Assembly (NCBI GenBank): GCA_012798115.1
Contig: JAAZNV010000013.1
Span: 1-37,165, forward strand
DNA from: a candidate division WWE3 bacterium
GTDB taxonomy: Bacteria > Patescibacteriota > WWE3 > UBA101185 > UBA10185
DNA length: 37,165 nt
Direction: 5' to 3'
Shown here: positions 1 through 8,389 of the stretch, in pieces
Numbering within the stretch: position 1 is the stretch's first letter
How the letters are laid out: every line of letters starts with the position of its first letter
Notes under the pieces: model-generated
Seen by the model: the letters and a program-made list of their open reading frames with translations, nothing else
What the model was told of the DNA's origin: nothing
Database searches by the model: none
Program-made: the position numbers and the translations under genes

Positions 1-84
1 GTTATTCAATCGTCTGCTGGAAAGATAATATTTGGTGGTATAAATGGTAATGGTAAAAGTAGCAGTGATGAGAAAAAGGACTGA
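1..84 (+). CDS. 3' end of an unidentified gene (partial)
   Basis: The first reading frame is open from base 1 to a TGA at 82-84, giving the last 27 residues of a protein that starts before the window. The tail contains a short Gly-rich stretch (IIFGGINGNG) and ends in a charged Ser/Asp/Lys segment, as disordered C-termini often do. The codons are AT-rich like the rest of the window. I do not recognise the family, and 27 residues are too few to assign one. It is followed by a terminator-like inverted repeat at 119-170. Confidence 0.5.
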   Translation, partial: VIQSSAGKIIFGGINGNGKSSSDEKKD

Positions 85-118
85 TAATACCTTAGGTTTT
101 TCCTCTAGATACAATTAA

Positions 119-170
119 AAAAACATTCCACAAGAAGCGACGTACAAAGCGCTGGACGCAGAATGTTTTT
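119..170. terminator. Terminator-like inverted repeat after the partial gene
   Basis: AAAAACATTC (119-128) and GAATGTTTTT (161-170) form a perfect 10-bp stem around a 32-base loop. The A-run on one side and T-run on the other make it a plausible bidirectional intrinsic terminator, although the loop is long. The loop contains further short complementary pieces (AGCG with CGCT). Confidence 0.45.
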
Positions 171-468
171 AGAAGCGTGCATTCCGTCAAAGACGGAATA
201 AAACCATGCCTCCGAGCAGGCGAAGCATGATAGCTTACTTAGTGTTTAATTTATCTTATTTAAAAAGTTTAACAAGCGATGAAGATTGAGAGATTGTATA
301 TAAATGTGTGTTGTGTTAAGGAAATTTCACTAGTAATCCAATGTAGGTTAGTCAATTATACATATTTACATAAATACAGCTTTATGGTATATTTACAATT
401 GTTAGTAAATGCATTAGACCTATAAGTCTAAAATGTGTTGTGGATAATTATTTTTAGTGGGGATAACT
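171..468. other. Structured intergenic region without a gene
   Basis: I see no coding sequence between the partial gene and the small ORF at 469. The first part is structured: ATTCCGTC (181-188) and GACGGAAT (192-199) form a perfect 8-bp hairpin with an AAA loop, and CATGC (205-209) can pair with GCATG (225-229). The rest, to 468, is very AT-rich with only weak promoter-like hexamers (for example GATAAT at 443-448). Confidence 0.4.
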
Positions 469-618
469 ATGAATGAAAAAAAGAAAGTTAGGGTAAAAAC
501 AACTATTTTACTTGATAAAACATTAAAGAAGTTTGCCAAATTGTACGCAATTCAAAATGATATGAGTTTGTGCGAATTGATTGAGAGAGCTTTGGAAGAG
601 AAGTTATTAAGTAAATAA
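469..618 (+). CDS. Small ribbon-helix-helix protein (49 aa)
   Basis: This 49-residue ORF has the pattern of a ribbon-helix-helix (CopG/Arc-like) DNA-binding protein. A short basic beta strand (VRVKTTILLD) is followed by two predicted amphipathic helices (roughly residues 17-26 and 32-46), the second ending in ELIERALEEKLL. Proteins of this family bind DNA as dimers, with the strand in the major groove. There is no toxin-like partner next to it, so an antitoxin role is unsupported; autoregulation or control of the next surface operon is possible. The start is the first ATG of the frame; the upstream TAGTGGGG is a poor Shine-Dalgarno match. The family call rests on pattern only. Confidence 0.6.
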   Translation: MNEKKKVRVKTTILLDKTLKKFAKLYAIQNDMSLCELIERALEEKLLSK

Positions 619-623
619 ATACT

Positions 624-665
624 AGGTCCCATAGTGTTGACAAAATCTCTGTTTAAGGGTAAAAT
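624..665 (+). promoter_or_regulatory. Promoter with shared upstream block, for the gene at 923
   Basis: TTGACA (637-642), a 17-base spacer and TAAAAT (660-665) form a near-consensus sigma-70 promoter. The 21 bases at 624-644 match those at 7512-7532 with one substitution, so two surface-protein transcripts share an upstream element. The expected transcript start near 672 leaves a leader of about 250 nt before the coding start at 923. Confidence 0.7.
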
Positions 666-922
666 CCTACCTGTAATGGAGATATAAGGTACTGCTTGTT
701 AATACTGCATCATTAATTCTTTTCTTTCTGTCTATTTTTATTGTATTGGCGTTTGTACTTGTGTTTGGAAGTGTAGATGCTAATACACTAAGATAGGGTA
801 CTTTGAAATATGAATAACAGGTTTCCTTACTTGTCTTGACCATGTAGAGATACGTGTTTGTCAGGATGGGTGAGGAAACCTAGGTAAAGTAAAAAGAACA
901 AAAACATCTAAAGGAGAGAAAA
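666..922 (+). promoter_or_regulatory. Long structured 5' leader, hairpin at 819-881
   Basis: The leader holds no convincing ORF. Its 3' part folds into a nested hairpin: AGGTTTCCTTAC (819-830) with GTGAGGAAACCT (870-881), 12 bp including one G-U; then CTTGAC (835-840) with GTCAGG (860-865), 6 bp including one U-G; then CATGTA (841-846) with TACGTG (851-856), closed by a GAGA tetraloop of the GNRA type. A strong ribosome site, AAAGGAGAG, follows at about 910-918. The hairpin just before the ribosome site suggests a cis-acting control element or RNA stabiliser. I do not recognise a named riboswitch. Confidence 0.55.
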
Positions 923-1765
923 ATGGAAAAGAGTAAGAGTGGAAATAAAAGTAGAATAGGATTAGGCCCTATTCCAAAAGATCCTCCAAGAATTGAAGAC
1001 TACCTTGGAGATGGCAGTGAGAAGAAAACCAACACCGGTAAGAAAAAAATCAACGGAGGAGGTGGAACAGGAAAGACTCCTGTAAAGTCTGTAGGGAAAA
1101 AAGTTACCCCCGCCTCGAAACCCTCAAAGCCAACAGGCATTCAGAAGCCAAAAACCGTGGAAAAAGTATCGAAGGCAACAACATCCCCTTCAAAAAAAGG
1201 GAAGAACTGGTGGCCAGTTATAGGGCTACTAATATTAGTGGCTCTTCTGCTACGGTTTTTATTCTTCTCTCAGTTCACATGGACTGGAAGAGGTTATGTT
1301 GTTGAACCAAGTCCTGTTCCTGTTGCTGAAGTGAAAGAAGAGGAAGTAGAAGAAAAATTTGAAAAGGCCGAAGATGTTGCCGTAGCGAGGTTCTCTGACC
1401 TTGGAATGTTTTTAATTGATGGAGACCCGTTGGTTAAAAACTTTAAGGTTGAAGGGGCAGAAATGGAGTATATCTGCTCTACTGACAACGGGGTGTTTAT
1501 CTCCATGGATCCGGGAGTAGTGCAAGGTTATGACACGGGAGATTTAGGGGCTGTAGTTTACGTGGAATGCTCCAAAGGATCTAAAATTGTTCTGCAGACC
1601 GACTTCTGGAATGATTACTCGAAACATAACTCCATTCATCTTGTGGAGATGAAAGATTCACTCTCATCTTCAAAAGCTGTAGAAGTTCTTAAGACGTATA
1701 AAGTTGATGAGGGAAAGCCACTGGCTTTGTTCATTAAGATCAATGGAGAAGTTAATAAGTATTAA
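923..1765 (+). CDS. Membrane-anchored surface protein of unknown function
   Basis: This 280-residue protein has a Lys/Pro/Gly-rich disordered N-terminus (1-94), one transmembrane helix at about 96-117, an acidic linker (about 130-150) and an outside domain of about 130 residues containing two Cys. The basic N-terminal side predicts an inside N-terminus and an external C-terminal domain. I do not recognise the domain. The start is supported by a strong AAAGGAGAG ribosome site. The gene has its own promoter at 637 and a hairpin at 1780-1820 after it, so it is probably monocistronic. The N-terminal part uses more C/G-ending codons than its neighbours. Sharing a promoter block with the LPKTG gene at 7693 suggests the two surface proteins are expressed together. 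Confidence 0.75.
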   Translation: MEKSKSGNKSRIGLGPIPKDPPRIEDYLGDGSEKKTNTGKKKINGGGGTGKTPVKSVGKKVTPASKPSKPTGIQKPKTVEKVSKATTSPSKKGKNWWPVIGLLILVALLLRFLFFSQFTWTGRGYVVEPSPVPVAEVKEEEVEEKFEKAEDVAVARFSDLGMFLIDGDPLVKNFKVEGAEMEYICSTDNGVFISMDPGVVQGYDTGDLGAVVYVECSKGSKIVLQTDFWNDYSKHNSIHLVEMKDSLSSSKAVEVLKTYKVDEGKPLALFIKINGEVNKY

Positions 1766-1779
1766 TCCTCACCCAAAGC

Positions 1780-1820
1780 GCCCTCGTAAAGATATCAGAA
1801 ATGATAAAACTAACGAGGGC
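1780..1820 (+). terminator. Terminator after the surface-protein gene
   Basis: GCCCTCGT (1780-1787) pairs with ACGAGGGC (1813-1820). Nested inside is TATCA-GAAA-TGATA, a 5-bp stem with a GNRA loop. The sequence continues into the pyrimidine-rich TCTTCTTTGCTTG. This fits an intrinsic terminator, though the T-run is interrupted. Confidence 0.6.
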
Positions 1821-1862
1821 TCTTCTTTGCTTGAAATTAAATAAATAGATATCATTTACTAG

Positions 1863-3920
1863 ATGAAATCTATTTCTATCTTTTTTAAGAAAATATCCTC
1901 AAACAAGTACAATAACTTATTAGTTTTACTTATTGTATTTCACATATGTTTCTTTGTTGTATTCCGTTTGTTGGATAAAAACTACCAAACTTGGGATAGT
2001 GCTGGACACATAAGTTTAAGCTATAGAATTGCTAATGAGATGAAAAGATTGATACTGAAGGAAGAGAAAGCTTCATTAGTATCTATACTTAAAGTTTCTG
2101 ATTATTATCCACCGTTTGTTCAAATTATAGGGGCAATGATTTCCTTGGTGCTTGGTTACAAATCGCTGTATTTACTAACTGAAATTTTGTTCTTTTTTAT
2201 CCTCTCTATTGTATTCACGTATAAACTTACATTAGTAGTCACCAAGAATCCTAAGATATCTTTTCTGACCACTGTAATATACTCCTTGTTTCCCCAAATA
2301 ATTGATCAGTCTCACTACTTTCACTTAGATATACCATTGTTGTCCCTTATACTTGTTTCTTTGTATTTCTTGTATCTATCGGAGGGTTTTAAAAAACTTA
2401 AGTATGCCATATTGTTCTTTGTCTTCTTTGGATTAGTTCAAGTAACAAAATGGTATGGCTTTGTGTTTATAATTGTTCCTGTTGTATATATGGTCCTTAA
2501 CAATCTTCTGAATAGATTATTATCTGGTACAGAGAAAGTAAAGATCCTTAAAAATATACTTTTCGGTTCCTTGTTATTTTTGGTAATAGTGCTTCCTTGG
2601 TATGTAGAAAATTGGAGTACACTTCTTTCCTCATCTAAAATTTTTTCGTTTGGAGAATCAGACGATCCTACTAATTTGATTCAAGCTATACTTTACTATC
2701 CATCTAATGTTATTACATATCAGATAATGTTTATTCCCTCCGTTTTGCTTGTTATATCAATCGTTCAAGAGATTGTTAGCAATAAGAAAAAAGGTTTGTT
2801 TATTATTCTTTCTTTGCTTATCCCGTGGGTTGTTTTTGTTTGTATAAGCAACAAAAATTTAAGATATATACTTCCTCTTACTCCTATATTTGCATACTTA
2901 ATATCCTCTTTAACTGTCAAGATATCTGATAAGATAAGATTCGCCCCGTATTTAATTGTTTTGTATCTGTTGCTAGCTTCTAGTTTTCTTAGCTTTAATC
3001 GCTTTAAGAAGGAAAGTAAGTACTTAAGGCCAATGAGTCTACTATTTGCAGGTATAAATTATGAACATTGGTACTATTCAGATCCAACATTCTACTCTTA
3101 TAAACCTGAAAAATTTCCATTGGATGAAATTCTTAGTTTCATATATTCTGATGCAAACAGAATCAGAAATTCCGTTGGAGTTGCAGTTTTAGTGGATTCC
3201 AATGAAATGTCCGCAGCAACATTTGAGATGGTCAGGCTTGAGAATCATTATGATAATATGTATATGCCTGTTCCTTACTTTCAGTTTCAACCATTCAAAA
3301 ATGATGCTGAAATAGAAGCATTTTTTATTGATACGGTGTCAGAATATGTTATTTCTCCATCTAACCCAGGTCCAAAGGGACTTAGAAACTATACAGCCTT
3401 AATGCAATGTATTGAATATCTTGAGTCTAGTAGAAATAGACTGTTTAAGGGGATAAAAACATTCACACTTCCTAATGGGGAGAAGATAACTGTATACAGA
3501 AGGATTGATTTTTCTGAAAATAAAGATATGACTGAAGGTTGCAAACAAGATGCAGGTATCATTGATGGGGTAGAAACTATCAAACTAATGCCTGGATACA
3601 CATACATCTTGCACACAGGGCATTTTGCCATTGAAGACAAAGTGTCTGGGGGATATAAAAAAGGGGTTATATACGTTGTTCAGATAACAAATAGTACTTA
3701 TGAGGGTGATCTTCAGATCTACAACCTACCCAAGTCAGGATCCTCTCTTTGTGTGAAAAAAGGTTTAGATTTTGATCCGATAGAAGATGTAAAAAGACCA
3801 TTAAATCTTGACGACCAGTGCGGTAAGGAAGTACCTTGTGTAAAGTCAGTATTAGTAACGTGGAATGTAGGAGACTCAGAAGCTAAAGTACTAGAGTATT
3901 CAAAAGATTCTTTTAAGTAG
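1863..3920 (+). CDS. GT-C glycosyltransferase, GT39/ArnT-like
   Basis: The 685-residue protein has many transmembrane helices in its first ~380 residues and a soluble outer domain after that, the architecture of polyprenol-phosphate-sugar-dependent GT-C enzymes. Family-type features include an acidic residue in the first outer loop (TWDSAGH, Asp45), YYPPF (81-85) and HLDIPLL (154-160), reminiscent of the ArnT/PMT family. Such enzymes move a sugar from a lipid carrier to an acceptor on the outer face of the membrane; substrate and acceptor cannot be read from sequence. The start is the first ATG of the frame, with a weak ribosome site. It lies 43-64 bases upstream of a second large GT-C-type gene, which suggests one glycosylation unit. 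Confidence 0.8.
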   Translation: MKSISIFFKKISSNKYNNLLVLLIVFHICFFVVFRLLDKNYQTWDSAGHISLSYRIANEMKRLILKEEKASLVSILKVSDYYPPFVQIIGAMISLVLGYKSLYLLTEILFFFILSIVFTYKLTLVVTKNPKISFLTTVIYSLFPQIIDQSHYFHLDIPLLSLILVSLYFLYLSEGFKKLKYAILFFVFFGLVQVTKWYGFVFIIVPVVYMVLNNLLNRLLSGTEKVKILKNILFGSLLFLVIVLPWYVENWSTLLSSSKIFSFGESDDPTNLIQAILYYPSNVITYQIMFIPSVLLVISIVQEIVSNKKKGLFIILSLLIPWVVFVCISNKNLRYILPLTPIFAYLISSLTVKISDKIRFAPYLIVLYLLLASSFLSFNRFKKESKYLRPMSLLFAGINYEHWYYSDPTFYSYKPEKFPLDEILSFIYSDANRIRNSVGVAVLVDSNEMSAATFEMVRLENHYDNMYMPVPYFQFQPFKNDAEIEAFFIDTVSEYVISPSNPGPKGLRNYTALMQCIEYLESSRNRLFKGIKTFTLPNGEKITVYRRIDFSENKDMTEGCKQDAGIIDGVETIKLMPGYTYILHTGHFAIEDKVSGGYKKGVIYVVQITNSTYEGDLQIYNLPKSGSSLCVKKGLDFDPIEDVKRPLNLDDQCGKEVPCVKSVLVTWNVGDSEAKVLEYSKDSFK

Positions 3921-3984
3921 CATTAATTTTTTCTTCCTTTTTTCTTTATTAATACTTATATATACTTATTTTGTGGAGACTAAT

Positions 3985-6900
3985 TTGAGCAAGAAAAAGT
4001 TTGTGAATATTTTCTTTCCAGTGTTGTTAGTAGCAGTCTCTGTGTTTCTTTGTTTTAGAAACTACACTCCAGGAACATTTTTGACTGGTTGGGATACTCT
4101 TCATCCGGAATTTAACTATAAAGTGTATTGGCATAGAATTATATTTGGTGCATGGCAATCACATCAAGGGTTGGGGGCTGTGGCTTCACAAGCACATGCT
4201 TCTGAGATACCGCGTGTCATTTTAATCTCTCTTATTAACCTGTTTTTTTCGATGGACAAAGTTAGATATTTTTATGCATTTTTAATGCTCATCCTAGGAC
4301 CTTTGGGCATTTATTTCTATCTAAAGAAGATAATACTTGAGAAATTTAGTGAAAACGCATCTTCAGTTGGCTCTTTCACTGGTGGTCTCTTCTACTTGCT
4401 CAATCTTGGAACTTTGCAACATTTTAATGTTCCTCTTGAGATGTTTTTAACACATTACGGTCTTTTGGGATGGTCATTCTTGTTTTTAACCAAATTTTAT
4501 TTAAATGGTAGAAGGAAGGATCTGTTTATATTTGTTTTGATATCCATTTTTTCGACCTCCCAGGCTCATACCCCAACTCTTTTTTATGTTTATCTTATGT
4601 CAATTCTGATTTATTTGTGTTCGTTAATAATAACTAATAAAAAAGAATTACAAAATAAAAAGAGGTTGTTTTTGACAAGAAGTTTAATTCTATTTGCAGT
4701 TACGTTATCTGTAAATTTGTTTTGGTTTTTACCGCACTTATACTACGCTTTTAGTAAGGGAAGCGAGGTTTCACTTTCAAAAATACATCATTTGTTCTCT
4801 GATGAAGCTTTTCTGGTGAATAAGAAGTATGGAAATATAAAGGATACTGCCTTGCTTAAAAACTTCTTATTTAACTGGGGTGTCTACGGTGGTGAGAATT
4901 TTTTTGTTGATCTTCTCAATCCTTGGATTATTCATCTAAGAAAACCTTTAGTTTGCGTTGTTGGTTATATAATGTTCGGTTTTATATTAATTGGCTTGAT
5001 AGTCTCCTTAGTGAAAAAAAATAGATACTCTCTTTCATGGTTATTACTGGGTTTAGTTGGTGTATTTTTTATTTTTAACGTAAACCCGCCTTTTGGTTTT
5101 ATATTTCAGTTCCTGCAGAACAATATTTCTTTGTTTAAAGAAGTATTTAGATTTCCTTTTACCAAATTCTCGACTATCTTGATGGTTGCATACTCAATTT
5201 TCTTTGGTTATTTTGCAGGTTTTGTTTCTGAATTTGTTCAAAACAAGTTAGGTAGGGTATGCCCTTTTATTGTATTGCTCGTTTTATCTTCAAGTTTAAT
5301 ATACTTTTCCTTTCCAGCATTTAATGGTGATTTGATCAACAAGTATATGAGAGTTTCCATTCCTAATAGGTACTTTGAGATGTTTAAGTATTTTGATGAG
5401 CAGGATGAATATGGTAGGGTAGCTGAGCTTCCTACTCATTCCTTCTGGGGATGGGTGTTTCATTCGTGGAATTCAGCTGGTACTGGATATCAAGGAGCTG
5501 GCTTTCTTTGGTTTGGAATCAAACAACCCTTGTTGGATAGAGAGTTTGATAGGTGGAATATCTTAAATGAACAGCCCTATAGAGAGCTTTCTACAGCTGT
5601 ATATTCAGAAGATTCAGTAATGCTTATTAATGTCTTAAACAAGTATAAGATACGATGGTTGATTGTAGATAAAAGTGTTGTAGCTCCTGGTTTAGATCAG
5701 AAAGTATTATTCTATAAAGAAATCGAAAATTTACTTTCAAGTATCAATAATATCACGTTGGAAAGAGATTTTGGAGAAGGCCTATTGGTTTATAAGTATT
5801 CCCCAAAGACTAGTTTTTCTAGGTTGGAGGTAATAGATAAGCCATTTGTAACCAATAGTTCTTTGTTCAAAGAATATTATGACCCCATATATTCTGTGCA
5901 TGGGAACTATGTTAGTGGAAAAGGAGTTGAGTACCCCTTTTTAGGAGTTAACCATGTTGATGAAAATATAAGCAACGATTCTATTTATTCAGATGAAGAT
6001 TTCGTTTACCTTAAAGTTCCTAGTGGAGCTTCTATAGTTGGAGAATTACCTGTTGTCCCAGTTCGGGTTTATCTTAGGAGCAACGATAGTGGAAACTACT
6101 TTGTGGATATAACTTTTAATGGAGAGTCTATCAATAAAGTAGACTTGCTGGTTGGCGACAGAAGTGGCGTAGTAATTAAAATAGGAACTGAAGTTTTTGA
6201 CGTATCTAATGTTGATGTTAATTCAGCTATTGGAGATGTGTTTGTTTCTCCATCTAAAGGACTAGAGGTAACTGTATATAAGAGTGATGGTAATGTAAGT
6301 CCTAAGAAGATTTCTTATTCAAGCCTAGAGAATTGCGACACTATGAGATCTGGGTACTTTTCTAGTTACTCGGTTTCCATGATTGATAATGGTTTTAAAA
6401 TTACCGCGAAAGATACATTAGCTTGTTTAACAGTTCCACTTTCCGATGTCCTAAGTTCTGAAACATCTTCCTTAGTAAGCGTTAAACTTGATTCTCCCAC
6501 TGGCGTAAACGCGGATAGCTTTTGTATGTTAGATGACGCAACTGGTTTGTGTGTGGATTTCTTTGAAGGTGATAAATTTCTTTCTATCATAAGAGAAGAT
6601 GTGAATAGCTACAGTCTAAGATTCTTCTCAGATGCTAGGAATGAAAAAGGAGATGTAGTAAAAGAATTTAATAATATAAAGATAGGTACTTATAATTCAG
6701 TATTGAATACTAGTGTAGATGTTAGTTTGGATAATTTGAATATTGACCTTAGTAGTCTTGCTTTTAGTAAGCAGAAACAGTTTACAGTGCATCCAACAGA
6801 GATACCTGGAAATAGGAGAAGTTGTAAAAGGGGTGTGGGTTTAGGAGATTCTAACTTTATAAGCTCGGAAAAAGGTTTAATATTTAACTCGACAAAAGGG

Positions 6901-7485
6901 TCTTTGTGTGACTCTTATGAATTTCCATTAGCTTATCATAATACAGGTTATGTGCTTGAAGTTAAGGCAAAACATTATAGTGGTGTTCCATTAAGACTGT
7001 GTTTGACGAACGAATACTCAAAGAGATGTGATCTTGATGTATCCCTTCCATCCTCCAATATAGATGAATCTTTTTTCTATTTTATCCCACCTATGGGGGA
7101 CGGTGTTGGATATACATTGAATGTTTCAAACTATGTGTTTGGTGACACCTTAAGTAGGAACGAGCTCGAGTATTTAAGCTTGGTTCCAGTTTCATACAAT
7201 CTAATTAAAAATATAACTGTTGGTAATAGCACGAATTCACCAGATCAGACGTATGTTCTCAATGAAGCCTATGATGATGGGTGGTTGGCTTTGTGTGGTT
7301 GGAAAGTGTGCGGTGCTGAACATGTAAAAGTAAATAATTGGGCCAATGGTTGGGTGTTTAATAGATCTGTACCAAGCGGAATTATGATAGTTTTTTGGCC
7401 CCAGATACTTGGATTTGTGGGTTTTAGCTTTTTAGTACTAGTACTTCTTTTGTCCTTTAGATATAAGGAAAAAGATAGTACTTAA
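3985..7485 (+). CDS. Very large GT-C type membrane glycosyltransferase-like protein
   Basis: About 1166 residues. The N-terminal ~430 contain roughly a dozen hydrophobic segments with an early acidic outer-loop motif (GWDTLHPEF), a layout like arabinofuranosyltransferase AftD and YfhO-type GT-C proteins. A large outer region of ~690 residues follows, probably beta-rich and carbohydrate-binding. The protein ends with a final membrane helix after the segment AYDDGWLAL. I infer polyprenyl-phosphate-dependent sugar transfer on the cell surface; the exact family is uncertain. The frame is open from a GTG at 3973, but GTGGAGAC lies at ideal distance from the TTG at 3985, so I prefer TTG. The gene is probably transcribed with the preceding GT39-like gene. 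Confidence 0.7.
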   Translation: MSKKKFVNIFFPVLLVAVSVFLCFRNYTPGTFLTGWDTLHPEFNYKVYWHRIIFGAWQSHQGLGAVASQAHASEIPRVILISLINLFFSMDKVRYFYAFLMLILGPLGIYFYLKKIILEKFSENASSVGSFTGGLFYLLNLGTLQHFNVPLEMFLTHYGLLGWSFLFLTKFYLNGRRKDLFIFVLISIFSTSQAHTPTLFYVYLMSILIYLCSLIITNKKELQNKKRLFLTRSLILFAVTLSVNLFWFLPHLYYAFSKGSEVSLSKIHHLFSDEAFLVNKKYGNIKDTALLKNFLFNWGVYGGENFFVDLLNPWIIHLRKPLVCVVGYIMFGFILIGLIVSLVKKNRYSLSWLLLGLVGVFFIFNVNPPFGFIFQFLQNNISLFKEVFRFPFTKFSTILMVAYSIFFGYFAGFVSEFVQNKLGRVCPFIVLLVLSSSLIYFSFPAFNGDLINKYMRVSIPNRYFEMFKYFDEQDEYGRVAELPTHSFWGWVFHSWNSAGTGYQGAGFLWFGIKQPLLDREFDRWNILNEQPYRELSTAVYSEDSVMLINVLNKYKIRWLIVDKSVVAPGLDQKVLFYKEIENLLSSINNITLERDFGEGLLVYKYSPKTSFSRLEVIDKPFVTNSSLFKEYYDPIYSVHGNYVSGKGVEYPFLGVNHVDENISNDSIYSDEDFVYLKVPSGASIVGELPVVPVRVYLRSNDSGNYFVDITFNGESINKVDLLVGDRSGVVIKIGTEVFDVSNVDVNSAIGDVFVSPSKGLEVTVYKSDGNVSPKKISYSSLENCDTMRSGYFSSYSVSMIDNGFKITAKDTLACLTVPLSDVLSSETSSLVSVKLDSPTGVNADSFCMLDDATGLCVDFFEGDKFLSIIREDVNSYSLRFFSDARNEKGDVVKEFNNIKIGTYNSVLNTSVDVSLDNLNIDLSSLAFSKQKQFTVHPTEIPGNRRSCKRGVGLGDSNFISSEKGLIFNSTKGSLCDSYEFPLAYHNTGYVLEVKAKHYSGVPLRLCLTNEYSKRCDLDVSLPSSNIDESFFYFIPPMGDGVGYTLNVSNYVFGDTLSRNELEYLSLVPVSYNLIKNITVGNSTNSPDQTYVLNEAYDDGWLALCGWKVCGAEHVKVNNWANGWVFNRSVPSGIMIVFWPQILGFVGFSFLVLVLLLSFRYKEKDST

Positions 7486-7511
7486 TGTTCATGCATAACA
7501 CTCTTGTCCTA

Positions 7512-7553
7512 AGGCCCCATAGTGTTGACAAACATTAATTTCTAGGTTATAAT
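7512..7553 (+). promoter_or_regulatory. Consensus promoter for the LPKTG-sortase operon
   Basis: TTGACA (7525-7530), a 17-base spacer and TATAAT (7548-7553) are both perfect consensus. The block at 7512-7532 repeats that at 624-644 with one difference. The leader is about 130 nt and contains GTTGGTT/AACCAAC and TTTCATA/TATGAAA hairpins. Confidence 0.8.
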
Positions 7554-7692
7554 CCTTCCATAACGTTGGTTATAACAAACCAACTTATTTCGTAGAGTAC
7601 TAAGTTTCCTACCGTACAGCTTAATAGTTTCATATTCTGTTACTATGAAAGTATATGAATTTTGATGCTATTTAGTAAGTAGGTAAAAATAA

Positions 7693-8301
7693 ATGAATAA
7701 AAATAAAATAAAGTTAATAGGAATGTTTACAACTTTATCAATACTTTTAACATTATCTACTAAGCCAGTGTTTGCTGGACAGTACGGTGATGATTGTGAT
7801 GATTGCAATACAAGATTTAGAATCTCTAAAGAGGTTAGAACTTCTGGTGATACATCTTGGAAAGACAAAGTAACTAATGTTAAAGAAGGGGAAGTAGTAG
7901 AGTTTAGAATCACAGTAAAAAACAAAAGTGATGGTGAAGTTGGAGATTCCGACAATATGGAAACCAAAGACTTTTTGCCTGATGAAATGGAAAAAGTTGG
8001 AGGAAATGGATTAACTGAAGAGTTTGATGATTTTAATCCTGGGGATACAAGAACCTTTATTATTACTGCTAAAGTAAAAGATAGTGAATACAATAAAGAT
8101 GTTAAGTTCGAAAAGTGTGTGGTAAATAAAGTAGAACTCAGATGGGAAGATGAGTTTGAAGGGTCAGATACTGCTACTGTTTGTTATGGCAACATAGAGC
8201 CTTCTGAACTTCCTAAAACTGGTTCATTAGATACCTTAGCTATAGTTGGCTTAGGTTTTCTAACAGCTGGTTTAGTGACTAAGAAAAAGTTTAGTAGATA
8301 A
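7693..8301 (+). CDS. LPXTG-anchored surface protein, DUF11-like domain
   Basis: The 202-residue protein has a signal peptide (about 1-28, ending PVFA-GQ), a single outer domain and a classical sorting signal: LPKTG at 173-177, a hydrophobic helix, and a basic tail KKKFSR. Sortases cleave such motifs between Thr and Gly and attach the protein to the cell surface. The middle (about 45-140) looks like a DUF11-type immunoglobulin-like fold (VEFRITVKNKSDG, then FNPGDTRTFIITAKV). Four Cys (DDCDDC near the mature N-terminus and two later) could form disulfides. A sortase gene starts 88 bases downstream, with a strong RNA hairpin between them, so this is likely its substrate. The start is the first ATG, with an AGG-containing weak ribosome site. 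Confidence 0.85.
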   Translation: MNKNKIKLIGMFTTLSILLTLSTKPVFAGQYGDDCDDCNTRFRISKEVRTSGDTSWKDKVTNVKEGEVVEFRITVKNKSDGEVGDSDNMETKDFLPDEMEKVGGNGLTEEFDDFNPGDTRTFIITAKVKDSEYNKDVKFEKCVVNKVELRWEDEFEGSDTATVCYGNIEPSELPKTGSLDTLAIVGLGFLTAGLVTKKKFSR

Positions 8302-8305
8302 TTTA

Positions 8306-8381
8306 GCCTCTTGCTTGGGCAGGAGGCAGAATGGTTGGGTTTGGCTTGTCCTTACGCGACCATTCTGTCTCTTGCCTAAGC
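8306..8381 (+). promoter_or_regulatory. Mutually exclusive hairpins between LPKTG gene and sortase
   Basis: GCTTGGGCAGGAGGCAGAATGGT-type left arm (positions 8313-8335) pairs with 8359-8381 in an uninterrupted 23-bp stem with a few G-U pairs. An alternative 9-bp hairpin, GCCTCTTGC (8306-8314) with GCAGGAGGC (8319-8327), uses the same middle segment. The sequences at 8307-8321 and 8367-8382 resemble each other because both pair with that segment. This is attenuator-like. The sortase start lies 9 bases after the long stem. Confidence 0.6.
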
Positions 8382-8389
8382 ATTATCTC

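Noticed and set aside
469-618. Toxin-antitoxin pair involving the ribbon-helix-helix protein
   Set aside because: No toxin-like ORF lies on either side within the visible sequence.
7668-8093. Minus-strand frame opposite the LPKTG gene
   Set aside because: It is a Ser/Leu-rich shadow; the plus strand has signal peptide, sorting motif and promoter.
8315-8389. Upstream extension of the first sortase
   Set aside because: It crosses the 23-bp hairpin and adds an N-terminus without a signal-anchor character; the ATG at 8390 is better.
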